Source of the DNA: Hanleya hanleyi
Taxonomy: Eukaryota; Mollusca; Polyplacophora; Lepidopleurida; Hanleyidae
NCBI GenBank assembly: GCA_036873755.1
Contig: JAVTVY010033720.1
Span: forward strand, 62,001-126,000
Direction of reading: 5' to 3'
Length of the DNA stretch: 64,000 nt
In this document: one piece after another, positions 33,965 to 46,129 of the stretch
Layout of the letters: each line of letters starts with the position of its first letter
How positions within the stretch are numbered: position 1 is the first letter of the stretch
The notes under the pieces: generated by a model
Told to the model about the DNA's origin: nothing
Database searches by the model: none
Seen by the model: only the letters and a program-made list of their open reading frames with translations
Made by a program: the position numbers and the translations under genes

Positions 33965-34040
33965 CCAATTGACTCCTTCTCGTAAATTTCGGCTCTCGGG
34001 GATTCGAACAGGCGATACGTGTTTTGTTCCATGTTAATTT
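33965..34040 (-). repeat. Weak tRNA-like B box (possible SINE fragment)
   Basis: The minus strand has TGTTCGAATCCCCGAG, a good B-box match. No convincing A box was found at the expected distance. It may be a fragment of a tRNA-derived SINE. Confidence 0.2.
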
Positions 34041-35842
34041 GCCATTTGAATCTCTGAAAATTGCAATAGTGCGACAAATTTTGGTTTGAAAATCCACAAA
34101 AAAATTTTTTAGAACATAGGCAAGATTCGTTCTAAAAGTTTTCTACGAGCTTTCTCATTGGCTCATTATTTATACATAGGACGGAAGAGCTTCTCGCAGA
34201 GCAGTGTTTTACAGTGTCTCGGTTGACCACATCCTCCATATAATCCGTACCAGGCTCTGCCAGCAGATTAGGGCTGCACAGTTATTACTGGAACTGTCAG
34301 TTTAAAATAACAGCCAATGGACCGACGCCATTTTGGGGCGATGTGTGCTACATGCGATCTAGGTATATTTCGACGAAGGCCGAGTTCATACGTAGAAAAG
34401 CTGAGGGGATGAAATATGAAACACATTACCTTGTGCCTAATCCGCTTAAATATGGGCATATACGGAGAGGTCATGAGGTCACGGATGCGCTCCGGAATTT
34501 TTCCGAATGAACCGGTGCATAAACGTTATGGCTTATAAGATATCCGTCATGGCACGGATTTAATTGACGAGCCATGACTTGGGATTATGGGTTGACCAGT
34601 GAAGTTGGCATGGCCTGCCTTTCGATCTCAGCAATCTGCCGCCTGAGCTGCATGGCACGACAATGGATTACCCTGTTGTTGTTGTTGATGTTTTTTTGCC
34701 CAACGTTTTTTTTTTGGCGGGGGTGCTCCAATACGGTAGGCTACGACAGTGTTTAATTTTTTTACTGAAAAATATACAGTAGCGCGTGGACGAAGATAAA
34801 ATGACAAGGCTGTAACCAGCTAATATTAGGAGAGTGCTTATGTACGGTTTCCTCACAGACTGTTCTTGGCATTATTCCTCCTCAAAATGCTTGTTATTTT
34901 CCTCTGTATTACCGGTACGTCCCGTGATTACCTGAAGGTTTCTGAAATATTCATCACTAACAGACAGAGATTGCCATAACCGGCCATCCAGGGGGTTGTT
35001 TGTTATCATTGTGCTATTAACAGAGTAAACATATGCGCAAGAGAATGAGAAAAAACGATGAGTACCTTTCTCGGGTTAGCAAAAAAAAATGTTACAAACC
35101 TACAGAAAACTTGATATATTTCTATATCTGCTAATTCTATTGCGAGTATAAGGTAGAACATACTTATTTGTTAGTTGCATTAAAAATGATTTATTATTTC
35201 CCATATAAATGACTATAATTTTGGCTACTGATTTAAAATATGCCACAAAAATGCAAAATTAACTCCAATTAATATTCATTCAGAGTTTGGGATTCAGAGT
35301 TAATTCAGCTGTTTTCCACATCTTTGGGGGGATATGTGGACGGCCTTGAACTGTCGAATATTTTAACAAGTTTTAATGAGCATCAGTGAAAGTCCAAATC
35401 AATTAGACGTCTCTATTGGAAGAGGACTCTAAACTTGTTGTATAATTGTTCACAGTTGTATGGCTTGTAGGATATTTAACGGTAGAGGGATACGTATATT
35501 TTCAATAAATTATGAAAATTTATAAATATATTGAATATTTCTTTTTCAAATGTAAATTTCTTTCCTGAAAGTTATTTCCTTTCATCTTTGACTCAAATAA
35601 ATTCATTCCCATTGATGTCAAGGCGAATGAAACCCGATTTGGTACTGTTTTTAATTTTCTGCCTTATCCTGATGACACAGGTTATCTTTGTCAAAGTATC
35701 AGTGTATATGGTAGAAAATTACAAACTGTAACTCGGGTTTTTGATATATGTTGGCATTGTGGGAAGTTGATGCTGGGTCGACATTGGGCCTTACAGACTA
35801 GTCTTTTGTTTTAAATGCCGTCATTTTCATCTAACGAATATA
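34041..35842. other. Stretch without recognisable gene
   Basis: AT-rich, with T- and A-tracts. No domain, array or palindrome was recognised. Confidence 0.4.
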
Positions 35843-35920
35843 CAGCTCACCAATCCCCAGTGTACGAGTTGTCACAGCGACACAGCTCACCAATTACCAA
35901 TATACGAGTTTTCAGAGCAT
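35843..35920. repeat. Two-unit tandem duplication (~38 bp)
   Basis: CAGCTCACCAATCCCCAGTG and the diverged CAGCTCACCAATTACCAATA start successive units. Both continue into TACGAGTT. The array is adjacent to repeat R3. Confidence 0.65.
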
Positions 35921-36160
35921 TTCCATCATAGCTCTCTAGATTTGTATCTAATACCACTTATGCCGGTGCTACGGGCCGTGTGGTCATTTCATCCAAGTTG
36001 CCACATGAATAGGTACAATAAAAGCGTACCTGAGATACAACACATATCAATAATCGTTAGATTCTTGGTACGTGCTTTAGAATAGGTTAACCAGAAGACT
36101 ATACCGTGAAGTCATGTGACTCTTGTCAGTATGTCGGCACCTCTTCCCACTTCCCTTATA
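35921..36160 (+). repeat. Dispersed repeat R3, copy 3
   Basis: It contains CGGGCCGTGTGGTCATTTCA, CCACATGAATAGGTACAATA, AAAGCGTACCTGAGATACAA and CTCTTGTCAGTATGTCGGCA. These occur in the same order as in copies at 8.3-8.6 and 15.64-15.91 kb. Confidence 0.5.
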
Positions 36161-36730
36161 TGCGTTGTAATTTGTTCGGCTTGACATCACTTGGGTATGA
36201 CTTTATTCATTCAAAGATGACAGAGGAACATTTTCAGGAAAAAAAATCAAGTTTCGAAAAAATATATATATATGTATATTTATTAATTTTCACAATTCAT
36301 TGCAAAAATATGTATGCATCTACCATCACATATACAAGCCAGGCAACTGTGAGATTGATGTTGTTGTAAACTCTTGACACCTGAAATTTGTGGAGATATA
36401 TATTTTCGTGTCTGACACGTTCACATGTTTAGCCAAACTGGTTAATAAATCTATCAGTACCGCGTCCATATATTGTTGAAAATCTGCGAGAAACTGTTTG
36501 ACATACGCCGGCAGATGCTTGACATACACTGACTTTGAAAAACGACGATTTTTTCTAAATGTTATCGATAGGGTGGTTGTTGGGGGCCGGCGGGAGGGGG
36601 GGGACAACAACCAAATAACAGTAATAATTCAAAGCAGCATATTACGCATTTATGTATAGGAGAGAAGTCTTTGAGGCTTATTCCTGCACATCTTCATTTT
36701 ATTAAGCCAAAAATTGCGATGTTCAGTTGA

Positions 36731-36920
36731 ATAAAAATGGAGATATGATTAATCAAAATGTGCTCCCCGGCTTATTTTGGTATTTTTGGTGCATTTTCAT
36801 GAAGGATTTTCTCCTGTAGCAAAAATATGACACTTCAAACCAAATCCTCACTGTAAATGCCTCAAAAATACAAAATCAGGCCGAGGAGCACATTTTGATC
36901 AATCATATCTCCATTTTTAT
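36731..36920. mobile_element. Foldback element, ~190 bp
   Basis: The left arm ATAAAAATGGAGATATGATT (36731 on), continuing AATCAAAATGTGCTCC, is matched in reverse complement by 36884-36920. The intervening ~115 bp are only loosely self-complementary. It is probably a MITE or its remnant. Confidence 0.6.
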
Positions 36921-37199
36921 ACAACGGTTTATACATACAGTTTTTTCGAGGCTGATATTTCAGTATGTAAACTTCAAGAAAAATCTGATTTGGCACGTTT
37001 TCGATTGAAAAAAAAAATCACCTTGATTATCACCTCACTCAAGGGAGTAATTCCCGTATATTTGTCGACACATATCCTTTTGGTCGTGCCTCATTGTTAG
37101 ACAAATCCTATAAGGCACTGGCAAAGTAATGATTTATTAATCGCAAATTCTAGAAAATAAATAAATAAAACACTAGCAGTATGTAGAATACACCGCTCA

Positions 37200-37500
37200 G
37201 CCAGAACTCATCACAATTGTAATGGTGATGAGGTCTGGTCATCACTCTTTATAGACGCTGAAAAATGGTGATTGGCTCAGTTCACAACCTGGTTATGAGA
37301 CCAGATCATCCTCTTTTAATGGTGATGAGCACCAAGTGTAAATTTGGGGTGATAATCGTTTTAAGGTGATGGCCTAAAATATTCACTCATTTCTCACCAC
37401 GCTGCTGGCCATCACCATTGAAATGTGATTATGAAATAAAGTGATGGTTCTAACTCATCACCTTTTTGGTGATGCTGCCATCACCTTTTTTTAATGATAA
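37200..37500. repeat. GGTGATG-rich degenerate inverted repeat
   Basis: The motifs GGTGATGAG, CATCACC and GTGATGG recur about every 30-40 bp in both orientations. Two longer inverted blocks are AATGGTGATGAGGTCTGGTC and ATGAGACCAGATCATCCTC. It is probably a decayed foldback transposon. Confidence 0.45.
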
Positions 37501-37513
37501 CTATCATATTTTT

Positions 37514-37988
37514 ATGGTTCAGTCTAATTAGAATTATATCCTATCTGCTCTCCTGTTTGGATATGTCGTCTGTGGGATCTAACCGGCTTGCACTAACGCG
37601 AGTGTTGACCAATCCCGAGAACTCTTCATAGTGCTTTGAAGGGAACATAATGGTAGGGGCTTTTTCGTTGGCTCAGCCGAATCAGGCGCCACGGTGTGAG
37701 ATCTCTCGATGCTGCCGCTCTCCCGCCAGATTGGCACCATAAAGCGGGGTAGAAATATGGACTGCTTCTTGGCATAAACCTTGGGTTAAAGCGGACACCG
37801 ATACCTAACCCTATTCCCCTCCACGTCTGCAAGTACCGGTAAAGTAGTTAAACTGCGGCCGTGATGTCATAAGACTATTAAATATTCATGACCTGGACGC
37901 TCTGAACACCAAATTCAACTGAAATCAGTAAGATCCTATATAGCGACATGAACGATTGGTGAGCATTGATATAGGATATTAATTTATT
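37514..37988 (+). repeat. Dispersed repeat R2, copy 2
   Basis: It matches 4292-4742 across its length (CCTATCTGCTCTCCTGTTTG, TGTTGACCAATCCCGAGAA, CTTCATAGTGCTTTGAAGGG, GATCCTATATAGCGACATG). Here no reverse-transcriptase coding precedes it, so it is a shorter, tail-only copy. Confidence 0.75.
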
Positions 37989-39370
37989 AAGATTGTTTAT
38001 GGTTGTACGGGTTTATATACCTATACCGTCAAGAGTATAATGGAATGTATATCGGCATATATACCCGGTAGATTTTTTTAAATCATTAATTTGCAAGTAC
38101 CATGGGACAAATCGTAGCGTGTCTGCAATAGTATGAAGATGGTGGAGTTTTCCATGTAATTGATGTAGAAGTTCTGCTATACTATTATATTGTTAGTTGA
38201 ATTCTTTTTTATATGTCTTATTCACCATGGACTAAAAGATACTGACGTATAAGTCGAAGCGACAATCTGAGGTTTCGATGTCGGGGCACGAGTGTCGCTT
38301 AAATGGTGTAACCATTAGTGTAAACAGTCGGTGACATGTGGAGAACAACTATGCCCTAATTGCCACATCAGTCCGTTCCTATCCGCGTCCAATACTTGTG
38401 AAACGGCGATAAATGGAAGCTAATGTTGGACGGAAATTACTCTTGAAGTTCCTAATGGTGGACATGTGAGTTCCACGACACGGACGCGTCCGAATGAATA
38501 GTTGAAAACTCGCTCGATGACAATTCTCTTCGTCAAAAAGCTAACGTTTCCAGTAAATGACTGTGAAAACGCCGGAATTCTTCAAGCGCCAGTTTGTAAG
38601 CTGTGGAGCAATTTTTGACGGCGCACCTTCAAGTCGAATTTTTACTGGCTACCGATGGGCACTCCATTCCAGTCTGTCATTCCCTGCTCACATTTCTTTC
38701 GATTTTATGGGAAAACATTTTGGGAGAGCTCATTGCTTGCGATGACAGAAGTGAGATAAATAACGCGAGACTCCCTTCCAATGACGTGCAAACTACCGGT
38801 CGGCCAACACGACGTTGTGAGCGGGGAACTGATTCTATAGCGATAAGGTTAGAAACATGCAAACTCGTTGAAAGAGGGCTTTTAAATATGGATTCAAATT
38901 TGAGCGTTGTATATTTGATATCGGACGGCAGGGACCATTTGTCTTCTCGGCTTTCTCCACTCGCAAATAAATCTGGCGTGGATTAGGGTATACCAAACTT
39001 GATACTTTATCCAGATGGTCAAATTTGAATCAGCATTTGAAAAAAAGGAAGAAGAAGAATAATATTAGGTTATTATACAGTGCTTCGTGCAATATGGATA
39101 GGATTGTACAAGTCCATGTTGTGCTGAAAACCCGTATTATATATAATTCCCCCCTATAAATCTATTCTACTCATAAATATATATTTTTAATTAAATTTCA
39201 AACATAACATTCAGTTTTACAAGTTCATAAAATTGATTATAACTTTTTCCACCATTAATGAGAAAACGCGAAATGAGCCCAGAGGTCAGTCATTTCTGGG
39301 GGCGGACAACCATTCCTGAGTATGAAACCGTCGATCCTATATGTGGACGATCAAGCCAAGGAGCGGACTA
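37989..39370. other. Stretch without recognisable gene
   Basis: A 127-codon plus frame (38603-38986) overlaps shorter frames on both strands. I see no domain, signal peptide or membrane segment in it. It could be a chance frame or part of an exon. Confidence 0.35.
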
Positions 39371-39374
39371 TCAT

Positions 39375-39512
39375 TCCCATTTGACATTTTCTCATTTCAC
39401 AAATTATCATTTCGCATGTTCTCATTTCGCATTTTCTCGTTTCGCAAATTTTCATTTCGCATTTTCTCATTTCACAAATACTCATTTCGAATTTTCTCGT
39501 TTCTTTTCGCAA
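39375..39512. repeat. CATTTCGCATTTTCT minisatellite
   Basis: There are about eight diverged units of 15-17 bp (TCATTTCGCATTTTC / TCATTTCACAAATTA). The two overlapping F-rich frames (FSFHKYSFRIFSF type) are repeat translations. The CATTTCG core resembles, but is not clearly the same as, the 8- and 28-kb arrays. Confidence 0.85.
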
Positions 39513-39762
39513 AATACATTGAGACGTCATTTTCGAAAAATATATTTGCTCTCTTATATCGAATTTCCAAAAATGACAGCACCGTTATTGCTTCAATATG
39601 ATAGCCTATACCCTGCAATTTGAGACAATCCCACTTCAGACATGCAGCTAGTACCATAAATTGTATGATGTATCTTGGAAGTTATAAGGTAAAATATATT
39701 ATATACATTTCTCATTTTACCACATTTAATTTAAAATATAGATATCAGCAGGATCCAAGATA

Positions 39763-40118
39763 CACTCTCAGAAATATTCAGGGAATAATCCTGAATAGAT
39801 CAGGCTGTACATCCACAACTCAATTTCAGGGATTTTACCTGAAATCCAGGGATAATTTCCTGAATTTCAGGAAAATGATCCCTGAATGAGTGGATTTTCC
39901 CTGAAATTCAGGCAAATTTACCACCCTGATTAGTATGTTGCCGACCATATTCAGGTACGTAAAATCCCCTAAAATTCAGGTAATTTAGCTTTAATTCATG
40001 GATGATATACCTGAATTTCAGGAAATTAATACTGAATTTCAGGTAAAATCCCTGAAATTGAGTTGTGGATGTGCAACCTGATATATTCAGGATTATTCCC
40101 TGAATATTTCTGAGAGTG
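39763..40118. mobile_element. TA-flanked foldback F2 with CCTGAAATTCAGG motifs
   Basis: It is bounded by TA on each side. The left end CACTCTCAGAAATATTCAGG pairs with the right end CCTGAATATTTCTGAGAGTG. The arms run ~150 bp and contain many internal CCTGAATTTCAGG palindromes. The centre (about 39920-39960) is unpaired. No coding capacity. It is a TA-targeting MITE by structure. Confidence 0.8.
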
Positions 40119-40120
40119 TA

Positions 40121-41369
40121 AACGCCATCGATCACAAGATTATTAAAATCTCGATATTATTATTTTTAATGGAATCTTAAAAACTGTAACCGCGCTACAG
40201 AAATACGAACAGAACTGTATATAGCAAAAAGTTCAAATTTGCCTAATGTTTCTTTTCAGACTATTCACATAAAGTTATCAAACTTAACAATTATATTTTA
40301 CTTTAATGGCATATTACAAAAAATGGCTACGAGGCATACATGTATTATAAAGTAACAATTGAATATTTCTTTCTTGAAATATCGGTTTTTCTAATAAGTC
40401 GAGCAGGATCTGTTTTCGCGCGGACGTTTTCTGTTATTAACATTGATGCTTGGTGCTCATTAGGGATTAAGACAAGCTGAACATCAACCATAAATTAACC
40501 GTCCACTATGCTGTATCTTCCGAAAGACAATCGCGAACCACATGTCGCAAACAGCCTGCCGTCGTTCGTCCACGTGTTCCCCAAATGCCCTAATCATCTT
40601 CAGGCGACCAATGAATATGTAATGGATTTGCCACAATTGTCAAATCCTTAGAATTTCTATGAGTCGAATGACGAGCTCTCAATATTCGAATCTATTTTAT
40701 CTGGTGGAGATCACGTTTCAGTGTTGCCGTTCTTTCAGGATACATTCTTATCATTGTTTGACCGAGAGCGACCACAGTTGCTCTTTTGTCGTGATGCCAC
40801 GTGGCGAGTTTGCTTCGGTTTTCAGTGCAATTCTGAGATCTCACAGTGGATTTCCCTTCTCTTCCACGGGAACTTGAAAAAATGAAAGTTTTCCACCAAT
40901 GTCGGCAGAGAAATCAATTATTGAACAGGTGTCATACAAGCTACAAGATGTCAATTTTACTCTCGTATTTCATATTTTCAATGGAACACTCACAAAATTT
41001 AAAATTCAAAACTAATCTTTTTCGTTTGAATACTTCTTAATTATAAAGTGATCACGTTCCTATATGTACACTTGCAATTTGAAATAAAAAAATGCAAATA
41101 GGAAATTATTACAAACTTTAGGCTCTAGCTATACATTATCAATGCGTGATTAATTATGTGTTTCCCTCCATTTTGCTGGTGTGTTTTTTTGCATTAGTTC
41201 GTTTTCCTCAGTTTGAGTTTTCAATAAAATAAAGAAACCCATGCAGTCTGCCCCTGTATTTTTCCGCTTTTCCCCCAGTTGGCATGTTATTCGATCGAAG
41301 GTAACATGGAATTTAGTTAGACATTTAGAACGTATGAGATAAAGTATGTTAAAATAAATAAATTAAGGT
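40121..41369. other. Stretch without recognisable gene
   Basis: AT-rich. Frames 40659-40877 and 40846-41040 have no recognisable domain. Confidence 0.4.
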
Positions 41370-42345
41370 CCTTCATCCCGGCCTATCACCCCCAAATCTA
41401 CCATCATCCCCTATCATCACACCATACCTGAATTTCACCACCATCATCCCTGATCGTTACCACATTTCGTCCTGATCCTCACCACAACCATCGCTGGTCC
41501 CCATCACAACCATCCTTAATCCTCCCCACAGCCATTCCTGGTATTAATCACCACATCCAACCCCATCTTTTTTGATTCTCGCCACATATACTTATCTGAT
41601 CCAAATAACTACCATACCTGATCCTCACCACCATTCCTGATCATCACCATCATCCCTGATCCTCAACATCATCACTGATATTCACCAGCATCACTGATCC
41701 TCAATACAACCATCCCTGATCCTCACCTGAACAATCCCTGATCCTCAACACCACCATCCCTAGTCCTCACCAGAACAATCCCTGATCCTCAACACCACCA
41801 TCTCTAGTCCTTACCAGAACAATCCCGGCCTGATCCTCAACACCACCATCTCTAGTCCTCACCAGAACAATCCCTGATCCTCAACACCACCATCCCTAGT
41901 CCTCACCAGAACAATCCCTGATCCTCAACACCACCATCCCTAGTCCTCACCAGAACAATCCCTGATCCTCAACACCACCATCTCTAGTCCTCACCAGAAC
42001 AATCCCGGCCTGATCCTCAACACTACCATCTCTAGTCCTCACCAGAACAATCCCTGATCCGCAATACCACCAGCCCTGATCCTCACCAGAATAATTCCTG
42101 TTCCTCAACACCACAATCCTTGATCTTGGTCATCACCTTCATCGATAATACTCACCATCACCACCATTATCTCTGATCCTCACCACCCCCATCACTGATC
42201 CTCACCACTACCATCCCTGATCCTCACCACCACCACCACCACCACCACCATCCCTGTTCCTCACCACCATAATCCCTGATCCTCACCACCACAATCCTTG
42301 ATCCTCACCACCACCATCCCTGATCCGTCCCACAACTACCCCTTA
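41370..42345. repeat. CCCTGATCCTCACCA minisatellite (~1 kb)
   Basis: The basic unit CCATCCCTGATCCTCACCA drifts at both edges. In the centre (about 41740-42060) a ~44-bp higher-order unit alternates CAATCCCTGATCCTCAACAC with CACCATCCCTAGTCCTCACCAG. A CCACCA run lies near 42225-42250. The array is strongly strand-asymmetric, with almost no G on the plus strand. Confidence 0.9.
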
Positions 42346-43052
42346 AAGATAAAACATATAGTGGACCCAATTTTGACTATAGCCAGGCTATACACCGTTT
42401 AGTCCTGTATCAATATGATAATTTTATATAGATATCACAAAAATGTGACCATCATTGCTGTTCCATCTAAATTTATTGAATACAACACCATGTTAAAGCG
42501 ATCGTAGTAGCAAATGTTATTTGATACAGTAGTGTTAAAGAGTTTCTCTTCCGAGACTATGAACATCTGCATATTGAAGAAGAAATGATAAATTATATTT
42601 TCATATTTACTCTTGTATTCTGCATCAATGGTAAGCATGTTGATGTGTTTCGAAATGATATAAATTGCCAGAATATATATCTACAAGCAGGATTGATCGA
42701 AAAGCCAGACCGGTAAAAAATCCGAAACCGTGGGATAATGTTGGTTATTTTCTAATGGAGTTTCATAGGTGAGAACAAAAAAAACCTGGAAACAAAACAG
42801 AAAGAAAATAATATATGATAGAGAATGCGATATGGAGAGGGTTTCTGTCAACAAGTAGGCATATCGTCATATGTTGCATCTCCATACACAAGCCGACTTC
42901 TCTGTTCACACTTCGAATTGGCCCTGATAGATCAGCCCATCGGGTTTTTTCAAAGTAATTTATAAATAGACACGAAACGTCATTGACCTCAAATCCATTT
43001 GAATTTCGAATTGTGTTTATGAGTGGATTATTAATTGGCTGTCCTATGTATC
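42346..43052. other. Stretch without recognisable gene
   Basis: No repeat or gene was recognised. The 98-codon minus frame (42763-43059) has no domain. Confidence 0.4.
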
Positions 43053-43440
43053 TGGCCACACGTCAACCACCTCGCTGGGGGTCTAATAATACCCCAGCCA
43101 CCAGTCAGATTTTTGGACAACATTCGGGGCCGCGCGCACATCGCCGGAAGTGACATCATATAGTAAAATCTGCATAATACCTCTGTTGACCTATCGTTAA
43201 AAAGAATTATCTGTTTAATTATTTTCCCTGTTTATCTGGACAGAGCATATGAAAAGTAGTTCGCTCGTGTGCAAAACTGAAGGAGTTGTTCGGCCGGATT
43301 CAAACTGAACCGTGCGCACGTGGGTTTTCCCCTATGCGTCATATAGCAACGTAGTAAAGGTCAACTTCCGCTATTGGAGGCAGGGATGATAAATGAGCCT
43401 GTGAAATGGAGCATGCGCGATGGGGAGGATGGCCACACGT
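43053..43440 (-). mobile_element. Dispersed repeat R1, copy C, with 11-bp target-site duplication
   Basis: TGGCCACACGT occurs at 43053-43063 and again at 43430-43440, exactly bracketing a 366-bp R1 copy on the minus strand. The copy starts TCCTCCCCATCGCGCATGCT and ends AGCGAGGTGGTTG. The direct repeat length and the 3' unit repetition in copy B fit a retroposon (SINE-like). No clear A or B box was found at the 5' end. Confidence 0.8.
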
Positions 43441-44271
43441 ACCGCCATATTAGAAGGAATGACGTAACAACTGAGGAAAGACGTCACTCTACATTCTGAT
43501 TGACTCCTCTCCGGTTTGTAGATGAAATACACCTCGGACGTTGAATGCTAAAAGGTGGTCCGATGTATCAAGTCTAATTCGAAGATGAACGAAGAAGCCG
43601 GCTTGTGTATGAAGATGCATATGGCGAGGCTATTATTCCACGTTGTCAAATGGATTTAGGCAATCTCAACAATTAGCAGATTGTATCATTTGTTTTAGAT
43701 GGCATTAGTTTGGAACATAACTCCCAAACAAAACAAACCAATGCATTCTTATAGCTCTTTCCCATGAAAGAATTGAGACTGCCAGTGCTATTATTCTCAA
43801 AAGCTGTGCGTTATTTCCATAGTAGAATAAATTAACCAACTGTTATATACACACCAACTGATAGAAAACACCATCAAAGACTTTCCTCTGTACGCCACCC
43901 ACGTCGACCGTTTGGAATTACAAAAGAACTGTTGGTTTTGCGTCTGTTTTTGTCGTCTTCCGCTTCTGTTTTTCCTTACTCCCCGAGCGATATTCTTTCG
44001 GGAGAAGTTACACAAAACAATAAGCTCGATTTTATCCTTTGGGACATTCATACTATATTCGATAGTGTTTGCTGGCTGAAGAATCGCAAAGCCTTACCAG
44101 AGAGACTATATCCTTGGAATTCGACGCCATTAGACGTAAAGATTTGCGTCATATTCCGTCGGTATATCGTTCTTATTACTACAATTTCAAGCGAAACATT
44201 GGCAGTAAATAAATAAATTGCAAATAATTACGTATATTTCCTTAAGTGGCATTTAGAAGTTGGGAAGTAGA
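43441..44271. other. Stretch without recognisable gene
   Basis: Frames 43797-44051 (-) and 43932-44216 (+) overlap on opposite strands with no known domain. Confidence 0.4.
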
Positions 44272-44360
44272 TAAATAAACAAATTGCTTATGGATAACAA
44301 CTTCTAGTTTATTCAGGACAACAACTAGAAGTTGTTATCCATAAGCAATTTGTTTATTTA
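44272..44360. repeat. Hairpin with ~37-bp stem
   Basis: TAAATAAACAAATTGCTTAT, continuing GGATAACAACTTCTAGTT, is followed by a loop of about 13 nt and the exact complement. The near-perfect stem suggests a very young inverted duplication or a miRNA-like hairpin. Confidence 0.8.
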
Positions 44361-44878
44361 ATTACGCATATTGTTAGGTATATTTTTAATCGAAGCAACT
44401 AGAGATAAGTCCCATGGATGCAGCTCCACTTTGTGTGAAAAAGCGCAGTTGAGCATGAGATTATTTTGCCTGCGTGGGTTTCCTGTTGAAGATTTACTGT
44501 CATATAGGGTTGCGGTTTCGAACTTCGAAGCACACACTGCAGAGTATTTATTTTTTTCCAACAAAGTATGGAAAATAATTGGATATTAGCAAAAATATTG
44601 AAACGTTAATAACATATGATTGAATACCTTTGAAAGTAGTTTCAGCTTGGCAATATAGGCCTACAGCCTGCTTACAAGAAAGGCACTTTGAAATTTGTGT
44701 TCGATGATCAAACATGAAATTTGTCTACTTTTTTCAAATATTAAATATTAAACTTTTTAGGATATTAACCCAAAATGAAAAAAAAATGTCCTAAACACAA
44801 TGAGAATGTAGGCGCTAATCCAAACATGCATGTTAGAAAAGTGGACAAATTCATGCTTTATATCCGAACGACATTTTT

Positions 44879-44909
44879 ACAGTGTACAAAAACAGTTTTT
44901 GTACACTGT
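44879..44909. repeat. Perfect 15-bp palindrome
   Basis: ACAGTGTACAAAAAC and its exact complement are separated by a single base. It overlaps the start of a short frame that shows no domain. Confidence 0.85.
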
Positions 44910-45590
44910 TTTTACAATGCCGAATGTTCTTTTCTCTTCACTTGATCTGCATGGTTAAACGTGGTTGTGGTTTTTGGATATATCACAACTCACAAGACAA
45001 GCATGAGCCCGCATGTGTACATTCCCCGGGTGGGCAAATTAAAACAATATACAAACATAAATATCTACACGATATTAGCATATACACGGTAAACATTAGC
45101 CGAATATAATATATCCAAGAGGTCTGTTCCCACGGCTTATATGTATACAAACTCATGTCAATAGTTTTTCCTTAATGTTTCCCATCTTGCTGAAGTTTAT
45201 TGAAAACGCATGATCTGATAGCCGTAAATTATTAGGTTATGTTTCCGACCATTTCTGGACACATGACAGAAAAAAATAATAAAAAAAATATCTATATATT
45301 TTTCCAGAACAACACGGAATCAAGAAACCAGGTGGTCAAATGGATATAAATAGCATCCTGGTAGCCCAGTCCTGTCAAATATCTGGTTTAACTGACCAAT
45401 ATAATTACATTAGCGGAATTTCTCAATCTAAATATTGAAGATATCAAAATTTCAACAATTTATGCCGACTTGTCCCATACATTCATAGCTGTACATAATC
45501 ACCGTACTAGATCAAATTTAAATGAATTTAGCTCACATCTTGCAAGAGGTATAAGCTCCATCTTATTCCTTGTGACTTCAGAACGTTTAT
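44910..45590. other. Stretch without recognisable gene
   Basis: An A-rich patch lies near 45268-45300. Nothing else was recognised. Confidence 0.4.
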
Positions 45591-45594
45591 TTAA

Positions 45595-46125
45595 CTATAT
45601 CTGGCCTGGTCGATTTGGGGGTGTAGCGCATATTTGAGCTATCCGTAAGGCTAGAGGACTGAAACTTACCACACTATATCTTTGGGTCAAGCTCTACCAG
45701 AAAATGTAAAAAAGATGGCTGCCATGATGACGTCACAGTGACGTCATTTTCAAGAGCCATTTTGGACGATTTTCTGTCAGATTTTTTTATTTATGTGTTT
45801 TCTTGGCAAAAACTGCATGATAAATTAGTAAATAACAATCTGATATAAATGAAATGAAATAAAAATAGGTTTTTCATGCAGAAAAGCAAAATATTTGGAG
45901 AAAACTGACGAAAATATCACTTTTCTGGTACCCCGCATGGCCGCCATTTTGAATTTAACCATGATTCTCTGTCCGGGGGGGTCATGCAAATAGGCTCAAA
46001 ATGACCCAAACATGATAATCTACAAAGTCAAGGAGACTCAACTCTCGTTTTTTTCTCGTTTCTGAGATAGGAGCAAAAAATCAAGGGGGTGGAAAGTGCC
46101 TCTCCACCCTCCAGGCCAGGTAGGG
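45595..46125 (+). mobile_element. piggyBac-like MITE P1, copy 2 (531 bp)
   Basis: It is bracketed by TTAA (45591-45594, 46126-46129). The left end is mutated (CTATATCTGGCCTGG) while the right end CCAGGCCAGGTAGGG is intact. The interior is collinear with copy 1: AAAACTGCATGATAAATTAG, CACTTTTCTGGTACCC, ATGCAAATAGGCTCAAAATG. The TGACGTCA pair, three bases apart, is conserved (45728-45735, 45739-45746). Confidence 0.85.
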
Positions 46126-46129
46126 TTAA

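Noticed and set aside
38603..38986. 127-codon plus-strand open frame
   Set aside because: Overlapped by frames on both strands, with no domain or plausible start context. An exon cannot be excluded but cannot be supported.
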